NCBI GenBank assembly: GCA_016584305.1
Contig: JACEEZ010020928.1
Coordinates: 15,001-79,000 of the forward strand
DNA length: 64,000 nt
Reading direction: 5' to 3'
Source of the DNA: Chionoecetes opilio
Lineage: Eukaryota; Arthropoda; Malacostraca; Decapoda; Majidae
Shown one piece after another: positions 45,434 through 56,529 of this stretch; position 1 is the first letter of the stretch, and each line of letters opens with the position of its first letter. The notes below the pieces were generated by a model, which searched no databases, had not been told where the DNA came from, and saw only the letters and a program-made list of their open reading frames with translations. The translations under genes and the position numbers were made by a program.

Positions 45434-45950
45434 TCTATATATATATATTTAAAGTATATACGGGCAGGATATTTTCTCTGGGACAGATATCGTTAAAAGT
45501 GATCGCTCGTCCCAGCGTTATATATTTTCAAAGGATATTTTCTCTTTGTCTTAAGAGTGTCTTTTTTCTTTGTGATCAATTATGACTTTGCCGTAGCTGG
45601 TCATTTGCTGGTTATCGCGATTCGGGTTATGGGACCATTCATTCTTCAGCAGCGTGGGAGAGGATGTTTTCTCCTCAGATGTAGAGGTGAGCATGATGGG
45701 AGTGGATGTGTAGTGGAGGGAGGTGGGGATAGGACAGGTTGGGTGAAAGAAGAATTAAAGAGAAGAAGATAAGTGAAGGAAAAAGTATGAGGAAAGTCGA
45801 AGAGTGGATAGATGGCGGACTAACCGCCTTGCTATATTTTTTATTAAAAAATTATTTTATTGTTAGTCGCTCCTCTTTTTTGTATTTCATCTTATCAATT
45901 GATATCTATTTAATTATTATCATATTATGCTCCCTTTAAATTTAATTCTT
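44717..45950. repeat. Unidentified block present twice in the window
   Basis: Recurs directly at 61,999-63,235. It contains an inverted pair cgctatcgtg/cacgatagc (44,930-44,975), a 34-codon frame MDTFLSKESNAVAEPKRQLI (45,220-45,320) and a (TA)n tract at 45,318-45,450. The short frame vaguely resembles the start of some transposase or zinc-finger proteins, but I cannot name it. This is the flank that received DIRS copy 3. Confidence 0.6.
45318..45450. repeat. (catacata)n and (TA)n microsatellite
   Basis: A short acatacat run then 110 bp of TA. The direct-repeat copy is at 62,600-62,728. Confidence 0.9.
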
Positions 45951-46099
45951 TAACACTCCGATTTGAGCAAAAAGACAGATCAGCATCTACCTAAAAAAAA
46001 AAAAGAAGACAAAAGTAGAAAAAAATAGTATATATTATATAATAAAGTAAATAAAAATAAAGTAGAAAATTAGCTAATAATGCCTTCTTCTCAATCTGT

Positions 46100-47950
46100 T
46101 ATATTGGGTGTGGTTTATTTTATTTAGCTGAATGCATGGTTTCCTGAACCAACCATGTTCCTGTTGTTATTGTTTGCAATTATTTCCATGTATAATGAGT
46201 TTGTAATATATTTATAAGTCTGTGTTTGTGTTTTTGACCTCTGTTCATATAAGTTGTGTTATTGATTCCAGTTTCCTAATTGGTGCAGTTCTGCTGTGTT
46301 TCTTCATATGGGTATTTTCATCGAAGGCGAACCTTAAGGCTTATATTTTAAACGTGGTGTAGTGATAGCATAGCTGATTTGGGATAATGTGTTTAGTGTA
46401 TATTGTTGGACTAATGTCAGCATTGGTAGGATACATGCTTTTATTAAATGTAGTTTTATATTAGTAGGTAATCCTGTAATCTTTTTTAAAGTTGTAGTGC
46501 TGCTCCTGCTTTATTTTTGTTATGTTTTACTTGATTCAAAATACCTTTCTTTTGAATTTAGTCCTAGTATTTTGCCTTCGCTGGAGTAAGGAATAAACTG
46601 TTCCCTCTATATTAAGGGGTATGTTTTCTTAACCGCCTATTGGGATTAATTTAAAATTTTGTTGAGTTCGTTGGATACTCCATTTATTTTCAAATTGTGA
46701 TTCTTTCTATTCTGCTTACCACCTTAGCAGCCAGAATCTTCTGATTTATTAGGCTGCTGTATGTATAATTGAGTGATGTCATCTGAATATATCATATGTA
46801 CAACCTACTGAAGGTGCTGGAATGTCTTGGATGTGTTAGAGTGAGTAGAGGGTCGGTGAAAGGGAGGCTGTCCCGAGGCACTCCGCTTCTATATCCTGAA
46901 ATATATTACCATTGTAGTTATTTAGTATGCTTGCTGTTCTGTTTTCCAAAAAAGTGCAAATTTAGTTGTTTAATGATGTCTGGCAATCCTGTTGTTAGTA
47001 CTTATATTTTGGGCCCTTGTGCAAGGACTTTATCAAAGGATTTTGATACGTCTCGTAAAAAACTAAGTAGCATTGTTGTTGCTGGCTAGAGCGTCAGCTT
47101 ATTTTTCTGTTGTTCACAGCCAGCAGTGTCTGTTACCCCTAGATACTCTAAAAACCTATGCTGTGTTTCCGGTGAGGAAATATTGTTAGTTTCTAGGTAT
47201 TTACTAAGTCTTTTGGTAATATTTTTTCATAAATTTTCCCTGGGACTCAAGCAAGGAAATGGTCTCTATAATAATTGATTGAATCTGTACTTGTCTTATT
47301 GCTTTAGGTTATAAGGGTTATGTTGGCATGTTGAATTTGTTAGGAAAATACCCTAAGATAATGAGGAATTTAAAATTTGTGTATATTGTAATTGCTTCCT
47401 CTGGCATGTTTAACAATATGTTTTATTTATTTGGCTATGACCAGGTGTGTGTTTTTAAGTTGTTTATGATATTATTTATATTTTCTTCGTTGTTATCTTG
47501 AGCAGTGATATAATTCGAGTCCCGTCAAGTCTAGTTATATCAGCCTTGTCAATCTTGCTTGCAGGTTCCATTATCTGCTATGTATTATCTACTATAGCTC
47601 AGTATTTGGTTCGAAATTCTGTTTCTTTCGGGATGATATAAAAGACGTTTTCCAGATCTTCTCTAAAAACTTCCTCCTTCTCCTCCTCCGTTGTAGAGCT
47701 TTTTTATTATTATGTATAATGTGTTTTTTTTTTTTAATTTTTTATGGGGAGAGGTGTTGCTTTTATTTCCTCTCAATTTTTTACATTTTCCCAGAAATCT
47801 TGGGGGTTTGATACCAAGGTTTTTAAGTCATTTATTTTTGTTTTCCCAGTTATTAGTATACTGTTCTTTGCATTCTTCTATTAGATTTTTCCTTAGTAGT
47901 TTTGTAAATTATATATTTCACCATACGTCCAACCACGCATCTCAGCTTCA
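46100..47950 (-). pseudogene. Jockey LINE reverse transcriptase and C-terminus
   Basis: It would prime reverse transcription at the nicked target. Minus-strand blocks, in several frames, are NPQDFWENVK (about 47,790-47,820), the conserved LINE segment upstream of RT, then SLLESQGK (about 47,225-47,250), equivalent to RPISLLxxxGK. FRVSRG (about 47,155) is equivalent to GFRxxRGT. NIKLHLIKACILPMLTL and NTAELHQLGN (about 46,260-46,470) belong to the C-terminal region. The YADD box could not be located with confidence. Family assignment to Jockey is by recall of these blocks. Confidence 0.7.
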
Positions 47951-48099
47951 TCTCTTAGGTTTTTTAAAAGACACCATTGTAAGTGCTTGATTTTATTGCT
48001 GAGTATGTTTTAGGAACTATCTTAATTGGTTTTAGGTATGTAGTCTCCATAGCTTTTAAAAATATATTTTACCCAAGTTTGTATTGATGCATCAATCTC

Positions 48100-49180
48100 C
48101 TCTCTATTAGCTTCATTTTTCGGTCCTGCTACCTGTATATTTTCTTTGATATTTTGGTGACAAAGTCCAATCGACCATTTCCAAGTTGTTCTTAACGAGG
48201 GGTGGGTATCGTAATTGCTTGAGCAGTGCTGGTAAATATTATTGGTATGTGGTCGATGACGTGACTGGTCCTCCAGCTTCTATTATATGATTGTGTAAAC
48301 TTTATATTTGAGTATGATTCAGGTGTCGAAGAGTGTTGTGGCCAAAAAAAGTGGAAAGTTGGGACCTAAATGGAATAATTATTGCTGTAGGTTAATAATT
48401 TTATCCCTTTCCCTACAGTGTATGTAGGAATCCCTAGGATATTATGTTTATCGTGAGATCTCCTAAGGTAGGTTGGGTAGTGTTTGATGCCATCTGTGAA
48501 GTACCGGTCCGGTAGGGGAGGTAAGGTCTTCTGGGTGGGATGTATGTTGTTGCGATTGAGATTGGTCCTGTGTTAGTTTCTATAGTTATTTGCAAATAGA
48601 TCGGATAAAAAATCATCTGTAATTTTGTGTTTGATGTTTGATTAATGCAGATAGCGCTTCGTCATGTAATTCGTGTAGAGTTGATTGTATGTTGTGTGAC
48701 ACTCCAAAAAAGTTAAGAGAACCATCTGATTTTATTCCGTGACTATTAATTAAGAATAAGTCGGGATTGATAACTCTGTAAATGTAGTAAGAAAGTGTTG
48801 TTTGTACGCAAGTTGGATACGTTGTGTTGTACTATTTTTATGTTATCCATCCATACTTGTGTTATTGAGAGGTTGTGAGTGCCATTTATGTTTTATTTAG
48901 AACTTTTTCTGATCTTGTCTTTGGTCTGTGGAGTTAGTCTTTCCTGGTGAATCCACCTCTTAATTTTCTTGAAAGATGGTCATCTGCAATTGCGCCAACA
49001 TATGTTTTAGGTCTATTTCATCATTTTTTATTAGTGTAAGTATTGGTTCTTCTGAATTTGTGCTGACAAACCTCCATTTGTTATCTCTTTTCCTCTCGCC
49101 TTTCATCAACTGGTCCCTTTAAAGGTACGCTGCGGGACCAAACCTTAGCCTTTTACTGGTGAATTATCTCTAGGCCTAGT
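48100..49180 (-). pseudogene. Jockey LINE endonuclease (APE type)
   Basis: It nicks the genomic target. Minus-strand frames contain NPDLFLINSHGIKSD (about 48,735-48,780), then LHELHDEALSALIK (48,640-48,680). IYLQITIETNTGPISIATTY and IPPRRPYLP follow (48,510-48,605), the signature of Jockey-clade endonucleases around the beta-sheet core. Catalytic Asp/His blocks after 48,450 are obscured by frameshifts. The domain starts just inside the LTR-element junction. Confidence 0.75.
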
Positions 49181-49237
49181 TCTATCCCGGCTTATCGGTC
49201 CAGCGGGGCATCTCTGGTACTGGTTGTTCTTGGTCAT

Positions 49238-49321
49238 TATCATAAGCCTCGCCTTATACTCATCCTGTGTGACACAAACACACACACCACACCACACACA
49301 CACAACACCCAACACACACAC

Positions 49322-49366
<45 letters not shown>

Positions 49367-50010
49367 CCACACACACACACACACACACACTATGCCTGGA
49401 GTACCACTAACTACCCTTCCTCAAATCAACACGAAGGAAGCACCGGGAACAATCCGGATCTCGACGGTTTTTGGGGTTTTTTTTTTGCAACTCAAGCTGA
49501 GTGAAGCAGCCCCAGGCAAAATACGAGGCATTTATAAACCTCGTTTTTTTGTTAGTCAGTCAGCTGTATATAGCTGAAGCGTTACTACTCTCTCGAGGAA
49601 ACATAGCCCCCCCCCCCAGTAACACCATTCCGTGGTGCCTCATTAAGTAAGTACAACCAGCAACATTAGCACCGGGGACTTCTACTCAAGTCACTCACAT
49701 ATTATTATTAGCTTACGACAGGTGGGTGAAAATTCCCATCTTAGTATTCTTTTTGTGTTTTCTCTAGGGTTAATTATCTTGTGTTATGTACATCATTGCG
49801 TCATTTAGTTATATAAGCATTTTCTTTAGCATCTCTGTTGGGCTCAAAAGCCAAGATCATATTTACTCCTTGCTACAAGGTGATTTATTTGATATTTTAA
49901 ATTGGTTATTGTTTATTCTACTTCTGTCCAATCACCTTTTTGTTATGGTTTCGGGCGTTTCAGTCTCGCTACTCATTCCTCTAGACAACTCACTGTCTCC
50001 GCTCGTAACA
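49238..50010 (+). repeat. Gmr1-like element 5' LTR
   Basis: From tatcataagcctcgcc to ctcgtaaca. It contains a (CA)n tract (49,267-49,390). After the LTR gttgggggcctgaccggg could be the primer-binding site. Matches 55,744-56,523 throughout. Confidence 0.8.
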
Positions 50011-50636
50011 GTTGGGGGCCTGACCGGGATTGTAATAACCTTTACGGGTGTTATCTATAAACTCACTCAGTGATATTTCATATTTTTCTGTGTTTCACCC
50101 CCGGTATTTTCTTTGTGTGAGAGTTCACTGTGTCTATGTTGGTGGGTTATTACTTACGTGTGCTACATGATTGAGCGTCTTGTGATAGCTGTGCCTTTAA
50201 AAAAATCATACACGAAGGCCTGGTGTAGAGGCATTTTACAGTTCGTCACACTGCTTAAATTACTTATTAGCTCTGTTTGATTATTTTTCCAAGTAGGACA
50301 CTTCCTCCCCGCTAAGCTATACTGACTCATCTTTCTCACGGAAACCAGCGAGTTCCAAATCGAGTTACTCACGCGATTATTAACTGGGGACAGTTCCAAA
50401 ACTCAAACATTTGAGTACCGTATGCCAGATCTGTCGTGCGGATTGTGGGTACTGATTCTCTGGTCTTCTCCATGGCTCGTTATATCCTGAAGTGAACATC
50501 TCAGGGGTTCATTCCCCTATCAAACTCATGTCAGGGTAGTTTTCAGTTTAAGAGCTCGAGTGATTTTCCTGAAATAGAGGCCCTTGGCATCTCTCTTTAA
50601 CCCTATGTGTGGTATAATTTTGTTTTAACATACTCA
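50011..50636. other. Leader of the Gmr1-like element, no gene seen
   Basis: Non-coding interval between 5' LTR and gag. Its frames have no recognisable similarity. A leader of this length is normal for gypsy elements. Confidence 0.5.
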
Positions 50637-51860
50637 TGGGGTTGATGCGGAAGAGGTTGTCGGTAATCCCCTCTGCTGAAGAACTTAAAGCTGCAAGAGT
50701 TACTAAGATCATCTCAAGTATATGCCGCTAACTTTGGCATCCAGTTCACTCATGATACTAAAAAAGGAAAACTTAATGGGACACTCATTTTAAATCATCT
50801 AGGTTAAGAAAAAAAAAAAAACCAAGAACTGACCCTCAGTCAGAAACCACACTCTAGAGGTTCTCAGACACAGTACTTCTCCTAAGAAGTGGAGAAAGTG
50901 AAAAATGCTTTTACAAGGTATTACAAATGAAAGTTAGACTAGAAAGAGCGAAAAAAGAACATGATAGAGAAGAAAAAAGAGCGTGAAGAGAAGAAAAAGA
51001 ACGTGAAAGAGAACGTGAAAGAGAAGAAAAAGTTTCTCGAAACGCCCGAAAATAACAGTTACAATTTATCAAGAGGTGAAACTTAGTAGAAAAAACTATA
51101 AAAAGTAGAGCAGGAAAAAGAGGCATGATAGAGAACATCAGTTAAAAAGTCCCGATCTGCAGAATAAAGGTCACGCCACTCAAACTCCAAATAAATTACA
51201 ATTAACAAAAATTTTGCCTCTTTACCTCAGTTCCTGATTACGATCCTGAAGCTTTTCTTTGATGAGTTCGAATCCTTGCCCACGCATTTCAGTAATAAAG
51301 AGTATGGACCTGGCTTGTCAGCCAAAACTTAATGGAAAAGGCTTTATCTGTTCTAGACAGTGTTGCAGGATAATGCCGAATTATGATGTAGTTAAAGAGT
51401 GCTATACTACAGCTTACGCGGTCACCACAGAAAGATACCGACAAAACGTCGCAAACAGAAACCAAAAATACTGGTCAAAACTTACCTAGGAATTTGCCTC
51501 AGAGAAAATTCAGAGCCCTTAAAAACTGGCCAAGTCTGCATCAGTCCACACTTATGGACGATCTGGTAAATCTCGTAGCACTGGAGAATTAACGTAAAAT
51601 ATCCTACTCAATCATGTGCACATTACAGCAGGAGAGACAAAACCTACTCAAGCTGCTAAAATAGCAGATGTCTTTTTCCTTAGTACATAGCCCTGTATCT
51701 CGGGAAGAGAAGTAGAAGGTCAGTCCATTGTAAGTTTCAGGTGCAAGTATGAAAAAGGATGAAGTCTGTAGATAGTGGTTCCAAGCCAAGTGTGTTCTGC
51801 TATTTCTGTAAGAAAACTGGCCACCTCATAAAGAAAACGTCCTGACCCTAGGTTGATAAA
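50637..51860 (+). pseudogene. Gmr1-like gag
   Basis: The start segment MGLMRKRLSVIPSAEELKAA (from 50,637) resembles the short helical leader of these gags. A long charged Glu/Lys/Arg coiled-coil region follows (50,935-51,060). The capsid part contains AYAVTTERYRQN and RNRNQKYWS (51,410-51,475), the conserved YRxxFR-like motif. The zinc knuckle CYFCKKTGHLIKK is at 51,798-51,836. Its fourth Cys is missing (cgt where tgt is expected). At least four frameshifts break it. Confidence 0.75.
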
Positions 51861-52300
51861 GTAGCGAAAATGGGCACATTTTCTAAACCAGGTGCTCGGT
51901 GAACACAATAATTCCACTCCCTTTTGTTACTGATACTTTCAAAACCTTCAGGTCACAACGGGGACTGTCTCCCTCGACTCGGACTCTGAGGAGCGCCCCT
52001 CTCCAGATTATGCGGGATACTGCTTCTGCCCAATCAATCCTCTTAAATCTGCACTTCCAGAAGTATGAACGGAAGATTACAGGGGAGAAGGTCTGGACCT
52101 CAAGGATTTCACCAGACTTAACCGTACCTGTGGTAGGGTGTACCTGATTGTCCGCTATTGTTACTAAGGAGTGTAACCATGCTGTCCAGTGAGGACAAGT
52201 CTTTACCCATTCCTCATACTAAACTTAATGTTAGCAACGATCTGGCTGGTGAGTTAGTCATTCCACCCTTCTCACTAATAACTCACATTACCATACAACC
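51861..52300 (+). other. Expected protease region, not clearly recognised
   Basis: The interval between zinc knuckle and integrase contains SLDSDSEERPSP-like and RTCGRVYLIVRYC-like frames. I cannot find a clear D-[TS]-G active site. A protease could lie here in damaged form. Confidence 0.3.
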
Positions 52301-52389
52301 CCACAGCTAACATGGAAAGAGCAGCAAGCTTTCCTAACTGTGCCGTACCGTGCACAGTCCGAAGCAACTGACCTCAAATACCCCCTCAG

Positions 52390-53628
52390 CCCTTGTCAAC
52401 TACCACTCCTCATACGCCTAACGTAAGTCTTGGCCAATGTATCTCTGAAAAAACTACTTGCGAGGCTCAACGAGGACGATGCTACTCTGTCTCAGGTACC
52501 ATGCAGAACACATTCCTAAAGATTCAGATCACTCATCCCCCTTCTTTCTCATTACCAGGACAAAGTTCTTATGAGGGCATCAAACTGCATAAACTTCTGA
52601 TGATGCACTGGGATGAGTCACCAAATTGTATTGCCAATCAACTTGAGAGAGCCAATTCATGGAGACGCTCATGGAGAACAAGCAGTCACATTAGGAATTA
52701 AGAAAATGTGTCAAAATACTCAATGATTGTTACGGCCAGAGAAAAAAAAGACATAACTTCAATGATAAATTCTTGTCACCACTTGCGAAGATTATGGGGA
52801 AAACCTAAACCAAATATTCCAGTACCACTCCAAACCTATCAAGTGCCTGAGGAACCTTTTCAAAAGATCATCATTGATCATCGTTTGGCCATTGCCCCAA
52901 AGACTAGCGTGAGGGAACCAATACCATCCTAACATTAGTGCCAACCACCCCCGATACCCTCTGATGACGGCTTTTTTCTTCGTCTTCTTTTCCCAGCTTT
53001 TCCCCACTTCTTTATAAAAAAAAACATTACAGCCACCCCACAAACAAAAACAATGTGTCAAAACTCACTCAACTGTTCACTACCCTTTGGCCATACTAGG
53101 GAAATTCAAAGTGACCGCCCCGGCACTGGCAAAAATTTCACGAGCGGAGCGGATTCTTTTGCAGCAAAGCAGTTCTGGCAGAGCTTGGAACCACACAGAA
53201 TCTATTCTCGGCATTTTTTCACCATACCATCCTCAACACAAGGTTGCTTTGGCAGAGAAGCTTGTCACCAGACCCGTAAGGCACTTCTTTCCGCAAGTTT
53301 TGACATGACAAGGAACAAGATATGGGACGAAAACCGAACGAAAAACGAAAGCCTTACCTTTCGTGCCTATTCGCCATACGGGAGAACACCCAACGAGTCC
53401 CTGGTGTTTGCTCCCTTTGAGCTATTGTTTGGTCGTAATGTTAGGGGGGCCACTTAAGTAATCAAAGAAACAGATTGCTAAACAACACTACCAGTAAACT
53501 TGTCACTATCACTCAATACATTGAGGGAGAAACTTAGGGAAACGTTAAGAAATACTCTTGACCAAGTCCCGCGCCTTCATTTGCTCGAAGCAATCTCAAA
53601 CAAAGGCTCCAAGTGGTAATGGTTAATG

Positions 53629-53720
<92 letters not shown>

Positions 53721-53960
53721 ACCTTTGCTAATAAAGCTAAAGTTTTAAGTAAGAACATTCAATGAAGGTACCAAGAGTCCTTGCTTTCATTTCCTAGTCT
53801 TTGGTTCACCTTTACAAGCTAAATACCATGTGGTCATTATACATCAGTTAGGAAAGGTCTCCAGCTTAAAGTGACAATAACTATATCAAAACACTCCGAC
53901 CGCCGTTAAAAAGCACTCAGCTTAATTCACATTAACTACTGAAATTATACAAGAGTAGAC
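52390..53960 (+). pseudogene. Gmr1-like integrase
   Basis: The zinc-binding part is degraded (HTSDDALG, about 52,590-52,615). The linker PLQTYQVPEEPFQKIIID (about 52,825-52,880) leads to the first catalytic Asp. REIQSDR (second Asp, about 53,098-53,120) is followed by NFTS. YHPQHKVALAEKL (53,225-53,265) carries the Glu. NESLVFAPFELLFGRNVRG (frame 53,053-53,457) ends the core. The C-terminal domain (FGSPLQAKYHV, about 53,800-53,830) follows a run of 91 A (53,629-53,719). All three catalytic residues are present across frames. Confidence 0.8.
53629..53719. repeat. Run of 91 consecutive A inside integrase
   Basis: Uninterrupted A homopolymer between GTTAATG and CACCTTTGC, where the related proteins simply continue. 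No LINE or SINE sequence is attached to it. Confidence 0.95.
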
Positions 53961-54129
53961 CAAAAACCTTGCACCTGATACAAATAACATACCTGATTCA
54001 AAATACAATGGCCAGGTTGCAACCATTTCTGTACCTGAAAATTACCCACCACCCTTGTAAACAGGTACAGATTGTGAAAAAAAAAAAAAAACTCAACCAT
54101 ACTTGGTAATCTCAGAGATACCTAACACA

Positions 54130-55700
54130 CCTATCTTTCCTCTCACAGGGAGAGAGGGGGAGAGGGAACCATGAAAGAGGAGAGACATTGAGAGACCCCA
54201 TAAACCACCATTATGCTAAACCATAAAGATTGTCCTTGGCGGATCATCCTAAAATCATTGTAACATGACCTCCCACGCCCCTCCACGGATGTCGAGCTTT
54301 CTCCCAGGAACATCTCCTTCTTCGTCAACCACCCCTACCGAATCTACATCCTCGGAAAATTTGACCACGATGAGGCAAGAGCTGGTCTGGATTATTACTC
54401 CAGCAGGGATGGCTATTCCCAGCCCAGTCTCCCGTGGGTCGTAACCATGGCTTCTCGTCCTCCAAGGAGGATGGAAAACAATTGCGCCTCTGCACGAACT
54501 AACGACAGAGTACAGCAGAGTAAACGCCTGTGACTGTTCGGAATCGCCTACCCTACTTTTACCCAAAAAACCAAAAAAAAAAAAAAAAGAATAGATGATC
54601 CATGGACAAGGGTTTTGTGAACGACTAATTATATAACTAAAAAATTGGACTTACTGAAGGGATACTTACAACATTACCCCTTACGAAAAAGGCACCAACA
54701 AAATATCAGCCTCTTCATCACACCCTTTGGTATTTTACCAATACAGAGTCATTGCCTTTTGGGATGAGGTGAGGAATGCCCCTTCTACCTTCCAAAGGCA
54801 AATGGATCTATTATTACGGATCTGGCTTGGTGGAGTTTGTTACTTAGACGACATTATGATATTTACAGAGCATTGGGAGCAGCACCCCTTCTAAAACTCC
54901 GGAAAGTTGTCTGACCAACTTGCAGGGAGCACAACTGGACCATCAAGCTGGCCAAGACCACCTTCAGCCGAGCCACGGTGGACATACCTGGGGACACGAG
55001 TGGGACAAGGCCATACGTACGACCCAAATATGGCCAACATCTCCGCCATCTTGGAGTACCCTGCCCCTACTACTCGGAAGGCCGCCTACGGCGCTTTCCT
55101 GGGTATGGCAGGTGTACTAACGGAGATTCTGTCCCAACTCGCGGCCGCCCGCTACCGTCCCGTCTCAATGGCTCCACTATGTGGGGCGTGACCTACCACT
55201 GGCCCGGACGTCTGCCAAAGCGCCTTCAACCCAAATTAAGAACTTCCTCTGTCCCAGGGTCCCGTGGCTCCATCGTCCCCGACTTCGCCAAACCCTTTGC
55301 TCTGCAAAAGATAGCCAGCGACCAACCGCCCTTAGGGAGCTGTACTCTTACAAGAGGTGAGGGCATTCTCACCCCTTGGCATACCACTTCCAGCACGTTC
55401 AACATCCACCAAAAGCGGTACAGCACCATCGAGAAGGAACTCCTGGCAATCGTTTTTCTCAGCGTACAAAAATTCAGTGTTATCTCCAGCCCAAGTCAAG
55501 ATCCCTTTAAAAGTCTCCACTGATCACAACCCTCTGTCCTTCCTAAATCGCGCCAAGTTACCACCATCAAGCCTTCTCCGATGGTCTATCATTCCTCCAC
55601 CTCACAACCTGACCATCATTACACACAAAGGGCACAACGACAACATCATTGCAGACGCTCTCTTCGCACCTGAGGCTCAACTAGACCCAGTTCAACTCCT
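54130..55700 (+). pseudogene. Gmr1-like reverse transcriptase and RNase H
   Basis: Blocks in order: YSRVNAC (about 54,510-54,530), KLDLLKGYLQ (54,640-54,672), FITPFG (54,715-54,735) and CYLDDIMIFT with both catalytic Asp (54,837-54,866). Next come NISAILEYPAPTTRKA (frame 54,907-55,191) and the RNase H segments FAKPFALQ (55,285-55,310) and FNIHQKRYSTIEKELLAIVF (55,397-55,458). STDHNPLSFLNRAKL (55,515-55,560) and IIADAL (55,645-55,662) complete the domain. It ends about 40 bp before the polypurine tract, so no integrase follows. Confidence 0.85.
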
Positions 55701-55743
55701 ACGGACTCCACATCCCTCCCATGGCGTCCGTGATGGGGGGAGA

Positions 55744-55775
55744 TATCATAAGCCTCGCCTTATCCTCATCCTGTT

Positions 55776-55818
<43 letters not shown>

Positions 55819-56523
55819 CCACCCACCACCACACACACACACACAAACACACACAACACACACACACACACACACACACACACCACACACACACAACACA
55901 CACACACAACCCACTGCCTGGAGTACCAATAAACTACCTTCCCTCAATCAACACGAAGGCAAGGTCACCGGAACTACTCGGGATCTCGCCCGGTTTGTTC
56001 GACTCAAAGCTGAGTGAAGCAAGCCCAAGGCAAAATACGAGGGATTTATAAACATCGTTTTCTTCTGTTCAGTCAGTCATTCTGAATAGCTGCTGAAGCG
56101 TTTACTACTCTCTCGATGAACCCATAGCTAGTAACACCATTCTTGTGCTTAAGTAAGTACCAAACCAAGTCAACATTGGCCCACCGGGGACTCTACTCAA
56201 GTCAACTACATTATTATTTATTAGCTTTACACCTGTGGTGAAATTCATTCCTAGTATTATTTTTGTGTTTGTTCTCTAGCGGTTACTAGTCTGTGTTATG
56301 TACATATTGGTCATTTAGTTAGAAAAAGCATTTTCTTAGTGCTAGTCATCTTGTTTGTATGCTTCAAAAGCAAGATATCTACTCCTTGCTACAAGGGATT
56401 TATTTGATATTTTAAATGTTATTGTTATCTACTTTCTTTCCATCACCTTTTGTTATAGGTTTCGGGCTTTTAGTTCTCGCTACTCATTCCTCTAAGACAA
56501 ACCTCATGTCTCGCTCAGTAACA
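55744..56523 (+). repeat. Gmr1-like element 3' LTR
   Basis: Direct copy of 49,238-50,010 with a longer (CA)n tract (55,778-55,910). Ends ctcagtaaca. The next bases gtaatattatc are flank. Confidence 0.8.
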
Positions 56524-56529
56524 GTAATA

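Larger units (their letters stand above)
49238..56523 (+). mobile_element. Gmr1-like Ty3/gypsy element with integrase before reverse transcriptase
   Basis: LTRs of about 0.78 kb (49,238-50,010 and 55,744-56,523) flank gag, integrase, reverse transcriptase and RNase H in that order, all on the plus strand. Sequence blocks are gypsy-type, not copia-type, yet the domain order is the copia order, as described for Gmr1-like elements. The polypurine tract gatggggggaga lies directly before the 3' LTR. It inserted in a Jockey LINE. Target duplication is unclear (attat occurs near both ends). Indels every 50-200 bp make it inactive as read. Confidence 0.8.

Noticed and set aside
49145..49390. Cys/Val-rich frames in the CA tracts (also 55,699-55,947)
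   Set aside because: Microsatellite translation (GTGT read as Cys-Val), no gene.
53534..53758. Minus-strand frame of poly-Phe
   Set aside because: Product of the 91-A run on the opposite strand.
52390..55700. Two separate gypsy fragments placed side by side instead of one Gmr1-like element
   Set aside because: Both parts lie between one pair of LTRs. The integrase C-terminal domain runs on into the usual pre-RT linker with no LTR or junction between, and RNase H ends at the polypurine tract. Not fully excluded, so it is listed as a test in the findings.
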